Shown one piece after another: positions 11,532-22,121 of a stretch of DNA of 64,000 bases. Where the stretch lies: positions 62,001 to 126,000 of the forward strand of contig JAIUPT010000019.1 of the NCBI GenBank assembly GCA_022315425.1, read 5' to 3'. Both the position numbers and the translations under genes were made by a program. Numbering within the stretch: position 1 is the stretch's first letter; each line of letters starts with the position of its first letter. Origin of the DNA: Pseudevernia furfuracea (taxonomy: Eukaryota > Ascomycota > Lecanoromycetes > Lecanorales > Parmeliaceae). The notes beneath the pieces are model-generated. The model did not search any database and was not told where the DNA came from. It was given only the letters and a program-made list of their open reading frames with translations.

Positions 11532-12519
11532 AATGCTATCCAAGGTCACAGCATTAGACAAGTAGTCTGTTTCCGCTTCTGCTCCTCGACGGCTTTTTTC
11601 AGCTTCAGGGTGCCTCGCTGGCTGCTATTTGTTTGATATCCAGACTCGACGTCTTCTCTGTTGCTTCTACTGTCGAAAGTATTCTCATTACAGAAGTGAA
11701 TGTTCTTCCTATCGAAGATCTCTCTAGTACTTTCTTCTTTTCTCATTACAAGATCGGCTCCTATACAATCCATGTAGGCATCGCTCAAAAGGCCTTTTTT
11801 CCCACATTGTCAGCTTCGACATTATCGAAGCCTAGCAATGCTAAGGAAGGCATCAAGAGGCTTACTTTCACTGGCATTATCCACCGCATTGATCGTCGGA
11901 AAGTGAGTGACTGTCATGGAAGTCGAGCCAGTTGAGATATCATCTGACAACCATGCCAAAATTGCGCCGAAGCCGGTCCTTTGACTTGCATGCGAGCTGC
12001 AATTCGACAACTTCCTTTACCAGCATGCGAACAGCAACAATCATAGCCCGGAAGCCATGCGTTGGAATTTATCATTCATCATATCGTGAATGACAGAGAC
12101 AACAAGACCGTGTTCACTCCGAGCCAATTGGATGCAGCCATCGGAGACATTATCCTGTTTAACCCGAAGAAGCTCGAAGACCACATAGGTAGCTTAGATA
12201 TCATCCGATCCTCTCTTCTGACGAGGAATATCAATGTATACATCTATCTATCTATCACTATCAGTATATCACCGTACGGCGGCTGGAACCAAGTAGAGTA
12301 GACTTGCGCGGCTGAAGGCGGGGATCAGGATCCGTTTGTAAGCCGACAATCTTACACGGGAGATGCCTTCCGAGTTCCGATCTTTTTTCCAGTTAAGAGC
12401 AAGATCACAATCGCTGCAGTCTCCTTCGACGCTTGAACGGTCAGGTACATTCTCCGCACAAGTCGGCCCGCCGCAAGACCACACCACCCAGCTTCCGCAG
12501 ACGACCGACAGTCCAGCCA
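11532..12519. other. no supported gene
   Basis: Short overlapping frames on both strands show no family signature. A TCTATCTATC microsatellite-like tract lies at 12241-12262. The region may contain further decayed 5' sequence of the NLR relic that follows. Confidence 0.35.
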
Positions 12520-13908
12520 GCATCGATAGCCACGAACCTCAAATCCTTCTCCATCACCCATCGGGAAAAGCCAAAATTATGGCATACAAGCGGAACATGA
12601 TGGCGGTGCCGAGGCGTGCGTCGATGTCGTGTTCGTCCATGGGTTGACCGGCAATACGTACAACACCTGGCTTTATAAAGAGACGGAAATAAATTGGCCA
12701 AGCAAGCTTCTGGGGCAAGACCTCCCGGACGCAAGCATCTTGAGCTTTGGGTGCGATGCAGACATTGTCAGTTTCTGGAACCCAGCATCAAACAGACCGC
12801 TTGCGATGGCGTAAATGTTGTGCAATTCTGGAATCTTTATCGCCCATTGCCATACATGAAGAAGGGCCTTCAATCGACATTTCAACGCATTCTTTGATAC
12901 ACGCCTGGGCGGAAGGGCGACAAGACTATCAAAGTCGAAGTACAGCGTGGCAGTTAGCCGCGACAATTCTAGCGCTATCATATGAGGGTTGGCACGGCTT
13001 TTGTCCCTTCTTCGTCGACGTCCAATCTCACGTTCGAGCCTGTGTGGGCCACGAAATCGGGGATTTTACAAATACCATATCTGACATGGCAGTCGCTCAG
13101 GTACTATTGCAACTTGCGTGTACCCTTTACAGTACCAGAACTAATGCTTCGCTTAGTTCTCTCGTTCAACATAACCGCTCCAGACTACAAGATGGTTGCG
13201 AGCTCGATCAGAAAAAAACGAGAAGAAATAAATGTCTTCACGGCGAGAGTGAATTTAGAGAAAGGTGATTATGGAGAGGCAATCCATATGTTCAGGGACG
13301 TCCGCGAGAGTCGGGCCCGAAGGCTAGCGGAAGACGATCCCGACCGACTTGATGCGGAGCATGGGCTTGCTATTGCTTATGAAAGGAACGGGCAAACAGA
13401 CAAGGTCGTAGACCTGCTCGAGCATGTGGCTAAAGCTCGAGAAAAGCTGGCCGAAGATCACCCTAATCGACTTGATTCCCAACATGCTCTGGCTAATGCT
13501 TATGAAGCAAATGGACAAATCAAAGAGGCCGTAGAGCTGCTCAAGCATGTGATTAAAGTTCGAGCAAAGCTGACCGAAGATCACCCTAATCGACTCACTT
13601 CCCAACATGCTCTGACTACTGCTTATGAAGCAAATGAGCAAATTAAAGAGACAATAGAGCTGCTCGAGTATGTGGTTAGGATTCGAGTAGAAAAGCTAAG
13701 CGAGTATCATCTTTATCGACTTAATTCACAAAACAATCTCGCTTTTGCTTATAAAGCAAATGAATAACTCAACGAGGCGATAGAGTTACTTAAGCATGTG
13801 GTTAAGGAGCATAAGTTGCCCGGAGATCACCCCGATGGGCTCGCTTGGCAAGATGCCCTCACTCGAGTTTATCGAGCAAAGAGGAAAGTTGAAAGGGGAT
13901 CGATGTAG
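12520..13908 (+). pseudogene. NLR-like (hydrolase / NB-ARC / TPR) relic
   Basis: These are remains of a fungal NOD-like receptor. The N-terminal alpha/beta hydrolase (DUF676-type) piece reads VDVVFVHGLTGNTYNTWLYK from about 12617 and breaks off after SILSFGCDADI. The whole nucleotide-binding core with P-loop is missing. What follows near 12870, in another frame, is the post-NB-ARC segment ISTHSLIHAWAEGR and AWQLAATILALS. From about 13230 a third frame gives tandem tetratricopeptide units with the signature EDHPNRLDSQHALANAYE. The TPR frame is closed by TAA at 13765-13767, where sister units have CAA, then continues as LNEAIELLKHVVK to a stop at 13908. In fungi such proteins act in heterokaryon incompatibility or innate-like recognition. 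This copy cannot make an intact receptor. Confidence 0.82.
13315..13890 (+). repeat. TPR-coding tandem repeats, 123-126 bp period
   Basis: At least four consecutive units of 41-42 codons are visible, aligned on CGA-(GAA/GCA/GTA)-AAG at 13438, 13561 and 13684, with a more diverged unit at 13315. Units at 13438 and 13561 are nearly identical over long stretches, which points to recent tandem copying or gene conversion. A fifth, diverged unit follows the stop codon. Confidence 0.85.
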
Positions 13909-14746
13909 ACCTGGTGGTACTCATTGAATCAGAAATGCCTCCATTGACCACTACTCCGCATCGGGGCCCTTCGTATTTCCTTGTTGTGTCTGAGCTTCGG
14001 TATTACAGAGGCCTCGCCCTGCCAATCATGTAGCGGAGGAGCGTAAGCCAGATAGCGCCCTCCATGAGGGGATTGGCTGCTTCCAGCGCGACAACAACTG
14101 CACGAAATTCACCAATATATTTCCTACTGCCTAGACGTTTGATACTCAATTACCCTAGACCTAGGCCCCAAGTTTTACCTATGAGTGTGACAAGAACCTC
14201 TTGACACTTTAGGTGGATACTACCTATTCGGGCCTAGCGTGTCTTGACACTCGGGCATATCTACCTGCAGTGACCACTCTACATAGTTCCTTATCCGTGT
14301 TATCAGTTTTAAACACCACCATAGGCTTGTTCTGGTTGCAGTCCTAACACGTTGGCCTCCTTATAGTTGGAAACCTTTGACAGATAATTCACTGCCCTTT
14401 CACAACTTTCACAACCATCATTCCCAGAATCTTTCACGCCAATATCCTTCCGATGACCTAGCCGTAAAGCGCCCAAGCAACAACTACCGAGTCAAGCAAA
14501 CCTCCTCGCCACCTTGTTATTATGAGCCGATCGAGCGTACCTTTGACACTCACATATGCGACACTGCTAGTGAAGCCTCACGCTACGAGATTGTTGATAA
14601 CAGTACAATATCATCGCCTCCAGGTTAGTTGTAACACTTCCAATCGTTTGAAACATGTTTAGGGGCTTTTAATAGGCTCTTTTTCATCCTTGCTCAGCAA
14701 GAAGTTCTCCCGCTAAAGACTCCAAGGTCCTCCAACCTTACCCACC
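13909..14746. other. intergenic, no supported gene
   Basis: Nothing recognisable. An 83-codon frame at 14377-14628 ends at a potential intron donor and could be an upstream exon of the next gene, but there is no domain or splice evidence strong enough to join it. Confidence 0.35.
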
Positions 14747-15679
14747 ATGCCTTCTAAGGACGAAGCTCGCGCGCTCAATCAGAAGATCACACCCCATCTC
14801 AAGAATCACCCCCGCAAACCAGCTATACCAAAGTCTACCTCTCTCGGACCTCTTGGTACTCTATCCATCCTCCCTTGTGAGCTCCGGGACCTGATATACG
14901 GATACGTATGCAATCAAGAGTACTCGTACTGGTTCAATGATCGCAGCTCCGATAGCGAGTTCCAATATCCTGGGCGTAACGATTGCCAAAAATGGGAAAT
15001 AGAGACCGAGAATCTCTCCATGCTTCAAGTATCCAAGCCTATTCGCGAAGAGTTCCTGTCCGTCTTGTGTTCCGAAGTAGTCTTTAAAATAGGCTACTCC
15101 GATAAGCTCCAACGCAACGATGTTCCATTTGTGAACGACATCTCCAACATTCAATTGTTTTTAGACCTATACCCCGAGATCGAAAACGGAGGCCTCTCCA
15201 CCATGAAAGCGGAACCAGTGTCGTTCTTTACGGGCACTACGGTCATACGGAACACCTGCGTCATTGAGCTTTCCTGGTGTACGCCGAAAATTCTTTTACT
15301 CCTGAAATCACCACTCATGAGCGCCATGTCCCAGCTGATGGGCTTCAAGACGGTACGGCTGATATTTTCTACGGACGCAGATGACTGGCTGAAGCACAAC
15401 ACGCCACAGGGGGTCAGAGAGACATTTCGTAATCTTGAGACATGCCCTGGTTTTGATACCGTCGTTTTTCGGATCAGCAGCGCGCTGGAACCGACTCTAG
15501 GTTCTTTTACTACAGGTGAAAATTTGGATGGGACCCAATACGTCACATTCCATCCGCAGAGTTCTCCGTTGAAGAAGGCGGAGGGAATGGAGGCTGATGC
15601 GGGCTTTCAGATGTACAAGAAGTCATCGGCGCTTTCTACACAGAATTGGACCCTGTCAGTCCGCGGGGCCCAAGCATGA
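14747..15679 (+). CDS. uncharacterised fungal protein with F-box/2EXR-like N-terminus
   Basis: This is a single-exon gene of 310 residues with a good start context (CCCACCATGCC). Residues about 38-60 (LGTLSILPCELRDLIYGYVC) resemble the LPxELRxxIY motif found at the start of many fungal F-box-like or 2EXR-type proteins. The rest follows the usual pattern of that group, with a LQVSKPIREEFLSVL segment and mixed alpha/beta sequence, but no catalytic motif. Such proteins are abundant and functionally uncharacterised in ascomycetes. The ORF is intact. A short sequence at 16241 resembles its first codons and may be what is left of a second copy. Confidence 0.65.
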   Translation: MPSKDEARALNQKITPHLKNHPRKPAIPKSTSLGPLGTLSILPCELRDLIYGYVCNQEYSYWFNDRSSDSEFQYPGRNDCQKWEIETENLSMLQVSKPIREEFLSVLCSEVVFKIGYSDKLQRNDVPFVNDISNIQLFLDLYPEIENGGLSTMKAEPVSFFTGTTVIRNTCVIELSWCTPKILLLLKSPLMSAMSQLMGFKTVRLIFSTDADDWLKHNTPQGVRETFRNLETCPGFDTVVFRISSALEPTLGSFTTGENLDGTQYVTFHPQSSPLKKAEGMEADAGFQMYKKSSALSTQNWTLSVRGAQA

Positions 15680-16240
15680 AGATTTTGGTGTCTTGATCAA
15701 GCTTCTCACCATCAATGCCAGAACCACAGACCCTATGGCAGACCGTCAGATACCTGCTTTTCGGCGATGGATAGGTCCCAGCACCTCTAGGTCATCGAGG
15801 CTCTTAGTGTGAAATATTTGAGAAATAATTAAAGTCCGTCTTCATGTTCAGGCGCGTTGCCATACTCTAGAAAAGTGGCAATCGTCATGGTTTTCCCACA
15901 AACAATCGGTCATTCTGTCTATTATCCAAGATGCTCTGACACGAAGAACCGTTTCTTTCTGGCCAATGCCCACAACTCTATGCGAAAAGGAGGTGAGCTT
16001 TCTCCTACTGGGATTTGAAAGTATGAAAGTCCTGAATGCGAAGACTTCTGCACCAAGATCTAATATAGTGACCCTCGCCTACCTACCTCAAGCGGGAGCT
16101 TCTTTTAGAGTGTCATAATCAGATCCATAGCATGCCAGAATCTCCCAGAGGTACTTCTGTCATCAGACCTCTAAGTGTTATGTCTCTTGAGCTCTGACCT
16201 TTGCTAGGTACACTTCAACTCAAGCTCTCTTTCTCCCACC
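15680..16240. other. intergenic, no supported gene
   Basis: No gene recognised between the intact ORF and the relic of its start. No repeat is obvious. Confidence 0.35.
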
Positions 16241-16280
16241 ATGCCCTCTAATAAAGAAGCTCACGCGAACAGCAATTAAT
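16241..16280 (+). pseudogene. relic of a paralogous gene start
   Basis: An ATG in context CCCACCATGCC is followed by codons for MPSNKEAHANSN and then a stop. This matches the start of the gene at 14747 (MPSKDEARALNQ) in both the coding words and the preceding CCCACC. It looks like the first dozen codons of a duplicated copy whose remainder is lost or unrecognisable. Confidence 0.4.
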
Positions 16281-17007
16281 CGGAACTCATGACCATCTAG
16301 GCCCTTCACCTCCCCTTCTTAAGTTCGTGATCAAACTAAATAGTTGAAATTCTGTGCTCTCTCGAGGGCTGATTTCCCCAACGTTCCCGTACTTCAAAGA
16401 AACGAGTCCATTTGTTCAATTCAAGTTGAGATTCGGACCGCAAGGTAGCTGAGCATCAAGTAAGATCTTTGCAAAGATAAGGTCTCCTGGATAAATCCAT
16501 AGCGCAATTGTATGTGACGTGCCCGTATCATTACCAAGTCAATCAACCGCAGCGCAACAGATCCAGAAGGATCAATGTGCCCTCGACCCCACTCGCTGTC
16601 TTACCGGAACTCCCACTCCCACTCATCGCCAACGATCCTTCAGACGCGAAACCGCACTACTCCCTTCACTGTCACTGACACGCGGCAGACATACAGCTTT
16701 GAAGTTCTCAAGAGGACAATCAAAAAAAAAAACCATTCTGTCCATTCTCATGTCTTCGTAAACATAGTCAACATATGTCATCCGTTCGTAAGACGCAAGG
16801 CGAAGCGTCTCAACCCTAAGGATGAAATGACCAATGAAAGCATATAAAAATATGCAAATCGAGTGACAAATACCTGACCTTATGCACAATCATGTGTACA
16901 TGATATGCTGCCTCTACCAAGCAAACGCAATACATCCTCCTAGTTAGCGCCTCGCCGCAGTTTTCCTTTCCTCATCCAGCGAAAAGAACACAACCCAAAG
17001 ACGACTC
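16281..17007. other. intergenic, no supported gene
   Basis: A short A-run lies at about 16723-16733. No coding signal is seen. Confidence 0.35.
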
Positions 17008-17902
17008 CTACCAAGCGAGCTTCGCAACAACACCCCTCGGCCACTTCCTCACCATGAATTTCCTCCCTTCATCCAGCAACAAAACCCCCAACCCAAAAGC
17101 CGCAGGTAGGAAGAAATGCTCCGTCGGCACTCTCGAAGTCGCCAACACAGTCTGTAGTTGCGGGATGTAAAGCCAAAAGATAGCCATACAAAGAGCAAAC
17201 AGGATCGCTGGGAACAGCAGCAAATTCTGGGTCTGCTTGTTGAAGGCGGGGGGATGCTGGAAGATGCTCAGGCGGCGGGTGCGGAGGGACATTAGGCTGA
17301 AGTTTGACATAGATTGAAGAAGCCTCTGCGAGCCTAGCGTTGTAGTAGTCCTCAGTTACATTATCGGGCACCGCGCCGTATTTGAACCAGAGTGCGCTGA
17401 ACGGAATACCAGATCTCTGAAGGTACCAGTAAGACATCGCAAACGAGGAGAGCGACTCAAGGACACCAATGAAGCCGTAGGACTGCAGCATTAAGCCCCA
17501 GTCGACTAGCCGATCCGTCTTAGGGTTGCGTGGTTTACGGAGCAGGACGTCAGCTTCGGGCTTTTCGTAGGCCAGAACGGTGGCAGCGGCGCAGTCGGTG
17601 AAGCAACTGATGATGTTCCATTAGTGGGGGCCGGCTACATCATGACAGGAAGGATTGAAAACTCACCAGATAATGATCATAAGGAACGACGACAAGACTT
17701 GAGGTAAACCGAACAGGACATTCGTCATGACAGGCCAGAATTCGGAGAAGGATCCTGCTGGAATTTGTACACTGTGTATCGATAGCTGCGAGTTTGTGGA
17801 CGGTGTGCGCGGGGCCGGATTGCGAGAAGTCTCCAGGGCTTCTTCGTCAACGGTGTGCCAACGGATTCCAGGCTTTTGCCTGTCGCTCTCAGACCCCTCC
17901 AT
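17008..17902 (-). pseudogene. P-type (IIC, Na+/K+-ATPase-like) cation ATPase missing its catalytic core
   Basis: The minus-strand reading begins with a typical fungal N-terminal tail (GIRWHTVDEEALETSRNP, NSQLSIHSVQ) and passes directly, in frame, into the segment IPAGSFSEFWPVMTNVLFGL near the cytoplasmic end of the C-terminal membrane domain. M1-M4, the actuator domain, the phosphorylation site (DKTGT) and the nucleotide-binding domain are all absent. A normal intron (17666-17607, GTGAGT...CATCAG) joins MIII to CCFTDCAAATVLAYEKPEAD and then RKPRNPKTDRLVDWG. Near 17300 a deletion with frameshift removes the stretch between SSIY and LMSLRTRRLSIF. The C-terminus, ending RGVVAKLAW, is preserved. 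The protein could not hydrolyse ATP. It is a decayed gene with an unusually clean in-frame internal deletion. Confidence 0.85.
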
Positions 17903-19518
17903 TTCGAAAACTAGAGATCAAGATAAGACAAAGCTTGAGACAGAGCCGGAATAGCAAGTAGGGTAAAATTTGTAACAAGAGACCATAAAAAGGGTCCCAA
18001 ATCTGCATGAGCATGCCAGAAAGGAGCACAATATAGGACCCTTCCTTTCTATGTTATTGAAGCAGAGACATGACTGTTCTTGCCACTTTCAAGGCTGATG
18101 GTAAGACGGGCGACGAAATGTGTAGTGAATCTTCGAGTGCGGGCATTCCGCCAGCTGATAAAGGGAAAAAGAGAAGAATCGAAGGAAACATTGCGTGAGG
18201 GATTTTTCCTAGTCTGGTGGTATTGTGCAAGTGAGACCCTCTTGCAGTTATTGTGTTTGAGGCAGCGACTCGATTGGCAGGTGAATTCAAGAGGGGTCAA
18301 AGCCTCCAAGCCTCGATCAGGCGGCGATCGCTGCGCCTCCAATGCAAGAGCGAGAGGCTGAAGTATGCCTTATCTTTTGACTCAGAGAAATCAAGATGTA
18401 AAATGAGCCGAAGATGCAGCTGGACGCAAACAGAGGGATTGGAAGAATGATTGCAGAATCAAAATCCCGCATATCTCGCTTATCTGAAGACCCCCACTAT
18501 TTCTGACCATACGGACCATTTTCCCGCGTTCCGACGCACGACACTGTACTACGCACTGTCTCAGAGGCTGCAGAGGAATATCATGCATGGAAATTCTCCT
18601 ACCTGTTCCACCATTGGTTTGATTTGGGCATCTCTTTCAGAGACGAAGACCCTGGACTTTGATCGATTATCAGCACATGCTAGCTTTTTGCTTTAGATGA
18701 GAGTACAGAACCACACACGTAGAGCAAACGAAAAAGGCAGTGTGGATAGATAGCATTGATGAGCTAGCATTGCATGCGGTGAGAACTAGATATGCCGCCG
18801 CGTCATCATATCAGCCAATCGACAGATGGACAAATTGTCACAGGCAATATGTACCCGTCCTATTATGATGACGATAGAAGCGTGCGTGCTTGTGTAAGTA
18901 TAACCGGTTCAAAGCATAGAAGAGCCAAGCTTGACTTCTCAATCTGCTACCAGCATCTGGAAGCACTCAAATCTGCCACCCTACCAGAAGCTGCTAGTAA
19001 AGCTCGTAGCCTGAGCTTAGACCACTTGGTGGCTCCAGCTTTTGGCAGAAGTCACTATGTACCGCCATTAATTGTAGACCTGGAACCGGCCGCGGCGGGA
19101 GAACGGCAAGAGTTTGGGAAGTAGCATGCTGACAAAGTCATTCATCTCACTTCACACGCATCGCGCCTACTTCTGACCGCCTACTTTTGACAGTCCTCTA
19201 AATGCCTCAGTTGCGCCACGTGTAGATCCCATGCTCTTGCATTGCATACTGTGCTTGCCATTGAATGTAGTCCTTGTGTTGTGTGATTCAGGATCGAGGA
19301 TGTTGCGCCTGAAGCCGGTGGGACTATGATACTGGACTGAGAAGGACAGTCATCAGGAAGTCAGCCGAGTGCCATGATTTCGGGCGCCTGGCCGGCTGTG
19401 ACGGCTGGGAGGTACCATTCCGCTGTCCTACAACATAGCTAGCCCGAAAGCAAAGACAATCAGGTTGGGAGTGTTGCAGATTTGACGCGAGCCAAGCAGC
19501 GTCCAATGGCTGTCCGTA
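17903..19518. other. gene-poor stretch
   Basis: No family is recognised on either strand. The longest ATG-led frame is at 18792-19124 (110 codons, plus strand), with no domain, and I do not call it a gene. Sequence up to 19460 on the minus strand is the far end of an older frame interrupted by the transposons to the right. Confidence 0.35.
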
Positions 19519-19710
19519 GAGTATACGGAGTATTATTTAGACACACCAGGAAGTGCACCATTCCGGGAAGTGCACCACTTTAAAATCCGATAAATCCGAG
19601 GAACATCAAAATACCAACATTCTACCAAAATTGTATGGCAACTCAGCACAGTCATGTTGAAAGAGACTAGATTTTACGAATAGATTAAATAAATATCTCC
19701 AACAGCTACT

Positions 19711-21675
19711 TCATCGTTTTTTGGCTATTATGAGTCTTCCACGAGTTGATACCCGAGTCTCTTCTTCTACTTCTTCTACCACTGTAACAACTCTACCACC
19801 CCTTCTACCACCCCTCCCAGCCCTTCCACCCCTCCCCCCTCGCTGTGATTGTTACTGTCTTGAGGGCGTCGAGGGTCCCGGGGGATCAAGCACCAAAGAT
19901 GTTAATGGGCCCGAGACAGAGCGTGATGCAGTGACCTTCTTTTTGACTGGACTTCTGACTCTTCTTTCCTCAAAAATCTCAGGCCCTAGACGACACATAA
20001 TTCTGAATTACTACTCGAATTGCTTATCTTCTTTCACCTATTACTTTGCAGCCAGATTATCCTTCCGTTGCTATACAACGTCGAGATTCATGATCATTGC
20101 TTGCCCATAATGTTGCTGTCCACGCTTGACCTTATCTTCTTTTCTTTGCTCCGCCTTAAGAAGCTGATCATTCGTTTTCTGAAATAAGATGCTGAAGGCC
20201 AGAGCAGAGCTGCATACCTTACCAAGTTTTTCTGAGAGTTCGGGATCCTGGTCTCCAGCCTTGATTCGTTAAACTAGCTGATTCACTTGCTTCATATTTC
20301 TTGATGTAAAGGTCACAGAAATCGAATCGCCATTGGAAGCTGTGACTGTCATATCTGGGAATAACGATTTCGGAGGTTCTGGTATCTTCAGTCCCACTCT
20401 GTCAAGCACAATTTGTGACTTAATTGAGAATAAGCCACTCTTTTCCCAAGAATGCTTGATGTTCTTTTCCGTTGCAGCATTCTTTCTCGCCATTTGAATC
20501 AAGACAATAAAGTCTGATTTGTTCATTAAGTAATCCTTTTCGCTAACAAGATTGATGTGCTCCTCTAAATGCTTGCGGTACGCTGTTGCTAAAGGCTGAA
20601 AAAAGCTAACATCTAATGACTAAAGAATATGAGTGAAATGAGAAGGGAGATATAGAAGAATGATGTCATTGTCGATACAGAAGGTGATGACTTTGTTACT
20701 AATATAGGATGCATGCCCATCAAATATCAGAAGTCGATATTTGCCCTTGAGAGTCCTTCGAGTTTGTGGCTCAAAGCACCTGGAGAAATCAGTCAAAATC
20801 AGTCAAAATCATATACAAAAGGACAGTACCTAGGCATACTTCTCGAACCACTCCAAGCCTAAAACATTGTTTGTTCAGCCATTCTCGCTCAAAGCAATAT
20901 AAGAATCCTCGTCCTCCAAGACATCATATCACGCCTTCATTTGACGCTTCCCTTTGAAGATAATGAACAGTCTCAAAAATCTTCCATCCGCTGAGATACA
21001 CTCAATCAAGGACACTCACTCTCGATTTCCATCCTGGGTTTTGTATATCTGCAAGTTAGATTTGTGACAAACAACCCTGGACCTTCCAGCAGCCCCAATT
21101 GCGAATCCTTTCTCGTCCATATTGTACACATCTTTCTGCTGAATACTATACTTCTGAATAGTCGATTCCACAAGCTGAAACCACCGCATCAGCTTTTCTA
21201 AATCATGAGTCTCAGCACGATCTCTATCTAATGACTGAGAAAAGCGACTTCGCAGCTTCGAATAACGACTCAAAAAGCGTGAAACCCAGTTAGGACCTAG
21301 CTCACGATAGTCCCTCTTGTCCATAAGAAGCTCAGAAGCCATAAACTTGACCTGAGAGATTCTTGGTGGTCAGCCCCACTCCGCTACCTATAAGATCCAT
21401 GCTTTCAAAGCATTCTCCTCCAAGTCACTCAGTCGTTGCTCGCTTTCATGGGCCTCTTGACGAGACTAAGTCTTACCAATGATACGTCGTTTGAGGGTAG
21501 TATAATTAAGATCATACTGTTTTGCAATTGATCTAACAGAAGGCTTACGCTTTTTCTCCATAGACTCGAAGCTCATATAATAGACTAAGAAGACTTGTTT
21601 ATACTCGTCAATTGCGAGATCTAGGCGCACCTCTTTAGATAGTTCTTCTGAATTCTTTGATTTTGCTGAAAACAT
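19711..21675 (-). pseudogene. pogo-type transposase of element 1, fragmented
   Basis: The frame starts at the ATG at 21675 with a psq-like helix-turn-helix (LDLAIDEYKQVFLVYY, then VRSIAKQYDLNYTTLKRRI). It resumes as MASELLMDKRDYRELGPNWV, a CENPB-type second DNA-binding domain, followed by YNMDEKGFAIG with the first catalytic Asp. Frameshifts and stops interrupt the DDE region. RKNAATEKNIKHSWEKSGLF and the C-terminal tail ending STRGRLIIAKKR (stop at 19711) remain. It is more eroded than element 2, yet retains the catalytic Asp that element 2 has lost. It cannot encode a full transposase. Confidence 0.85.
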
Positions 21676-21737
21676 GCTTGAAGAAGGATTCTAACTATAT
21701 GGAATCCCCGTTTTTAATTCCATTCTCTTCGGGCCCT

Positions 21738-21830
21738 CGGTCACCAAATAGTGACCGAATAGCCCCATCAAGTAGTCACCGAATAGCCTCATCAAGTAGT
21801 CACCGAATAGCCGCAAAAGAGTGACCGAAT
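21738..21830. repeat. 24-bp subterminal repeats and palindrome in transposon 1
   Basis: Units with the core GTSACCGAATAGCC begin at 21751, 21775, 21799 and 21821. The first three have 24-bp spacing and a CATCAAGTA tail in two of them. Just upstream, CGGTCAC and GTGACCG form an inverted pair around a 6-base loop (21738-21757). The position is between the transposase start and the right inverted repeat, so these could be subterminal transposase-binding sites or a promoter element. Confidence 0.75.
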
Positions 21831-22121
21831 GGTATATATGAAGTTGTGGGGTGGTTTGTGGGGTAGAGCCCTAACCCTAAGTGGTGCACTTCCCGGAATG
21901 GTGCAATTCCTGGTGAAACCGAGTATACGGAGTATTATTTAGACACTCGACGAAATTCGATCTCTTTACTTGCTGTGTTGTATTTGCGACCACAAGTGAG
22001 CTGACCTCTCGCTGCGTCATATCTCCTGTCAAAGGGGGAGCTTGGACTCTTCGGCGTGTGGCACGAGGTTTTACAGGTGTGCATGAACCGAAGACAGCTG
22101 CTGCTACATACACGTGTTCAC

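Larger units (their letters stand above)
19546..21913. repeat. terminal inverted repeats of transposon 1
   Basis: The left arm is 19546-19580 and the right arm 21879-21913. They are complementary except for G versus T at one position (AAGTGC against AATTGC). Each arm contains a GTGCACC word twice, as a possible repeated transposase-binding box. Confidence 0.85.
19544..21915 (-). mobile_element. pogo/Fot-type DNA transposon 1, degenerate
   Basis: This 2.4-kb element is bounded by inverted repeats of at least 35 bp (19546-19580 and 21879-21913, one mismatch, outer end CCAGGAAGTGCACCATTCC). A broken transposase lies on the minus strand. The right inner edge carries CCCTAACCCTAA. A 26-bp direct repeat flanks the element. 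It is clearly related to the neighbouring element in its coding part but has a different terminal sequence. Confidence 0.88.
19519..21946. repeat. 26-bp direct repeat flanking transposon 1
   Basis: The identical 26-mer beginning GAGTATACGGAGTATTATTT occurs at 19519-19544 and 21921-21946, immediately outside the inverted repeats of the left transposon. It behaves like a target-site duplication, although pogo/Fot elements normally duplicate only TA. Confidence 0.85.

Noticed and set aside
18792..19124. 110-codon plus-strand ORF as a gene
   Set aside because: No domain, signal or homologous pattern is visible, and the flanks are gene-poor.
19721..20110. Plus-strand Pro/Ser/Thr-rich ORF, also its equivalent at 22229-22573
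   Set aside because: Both are reverse readings of the RGG-rich transposase tails and have no independent support.
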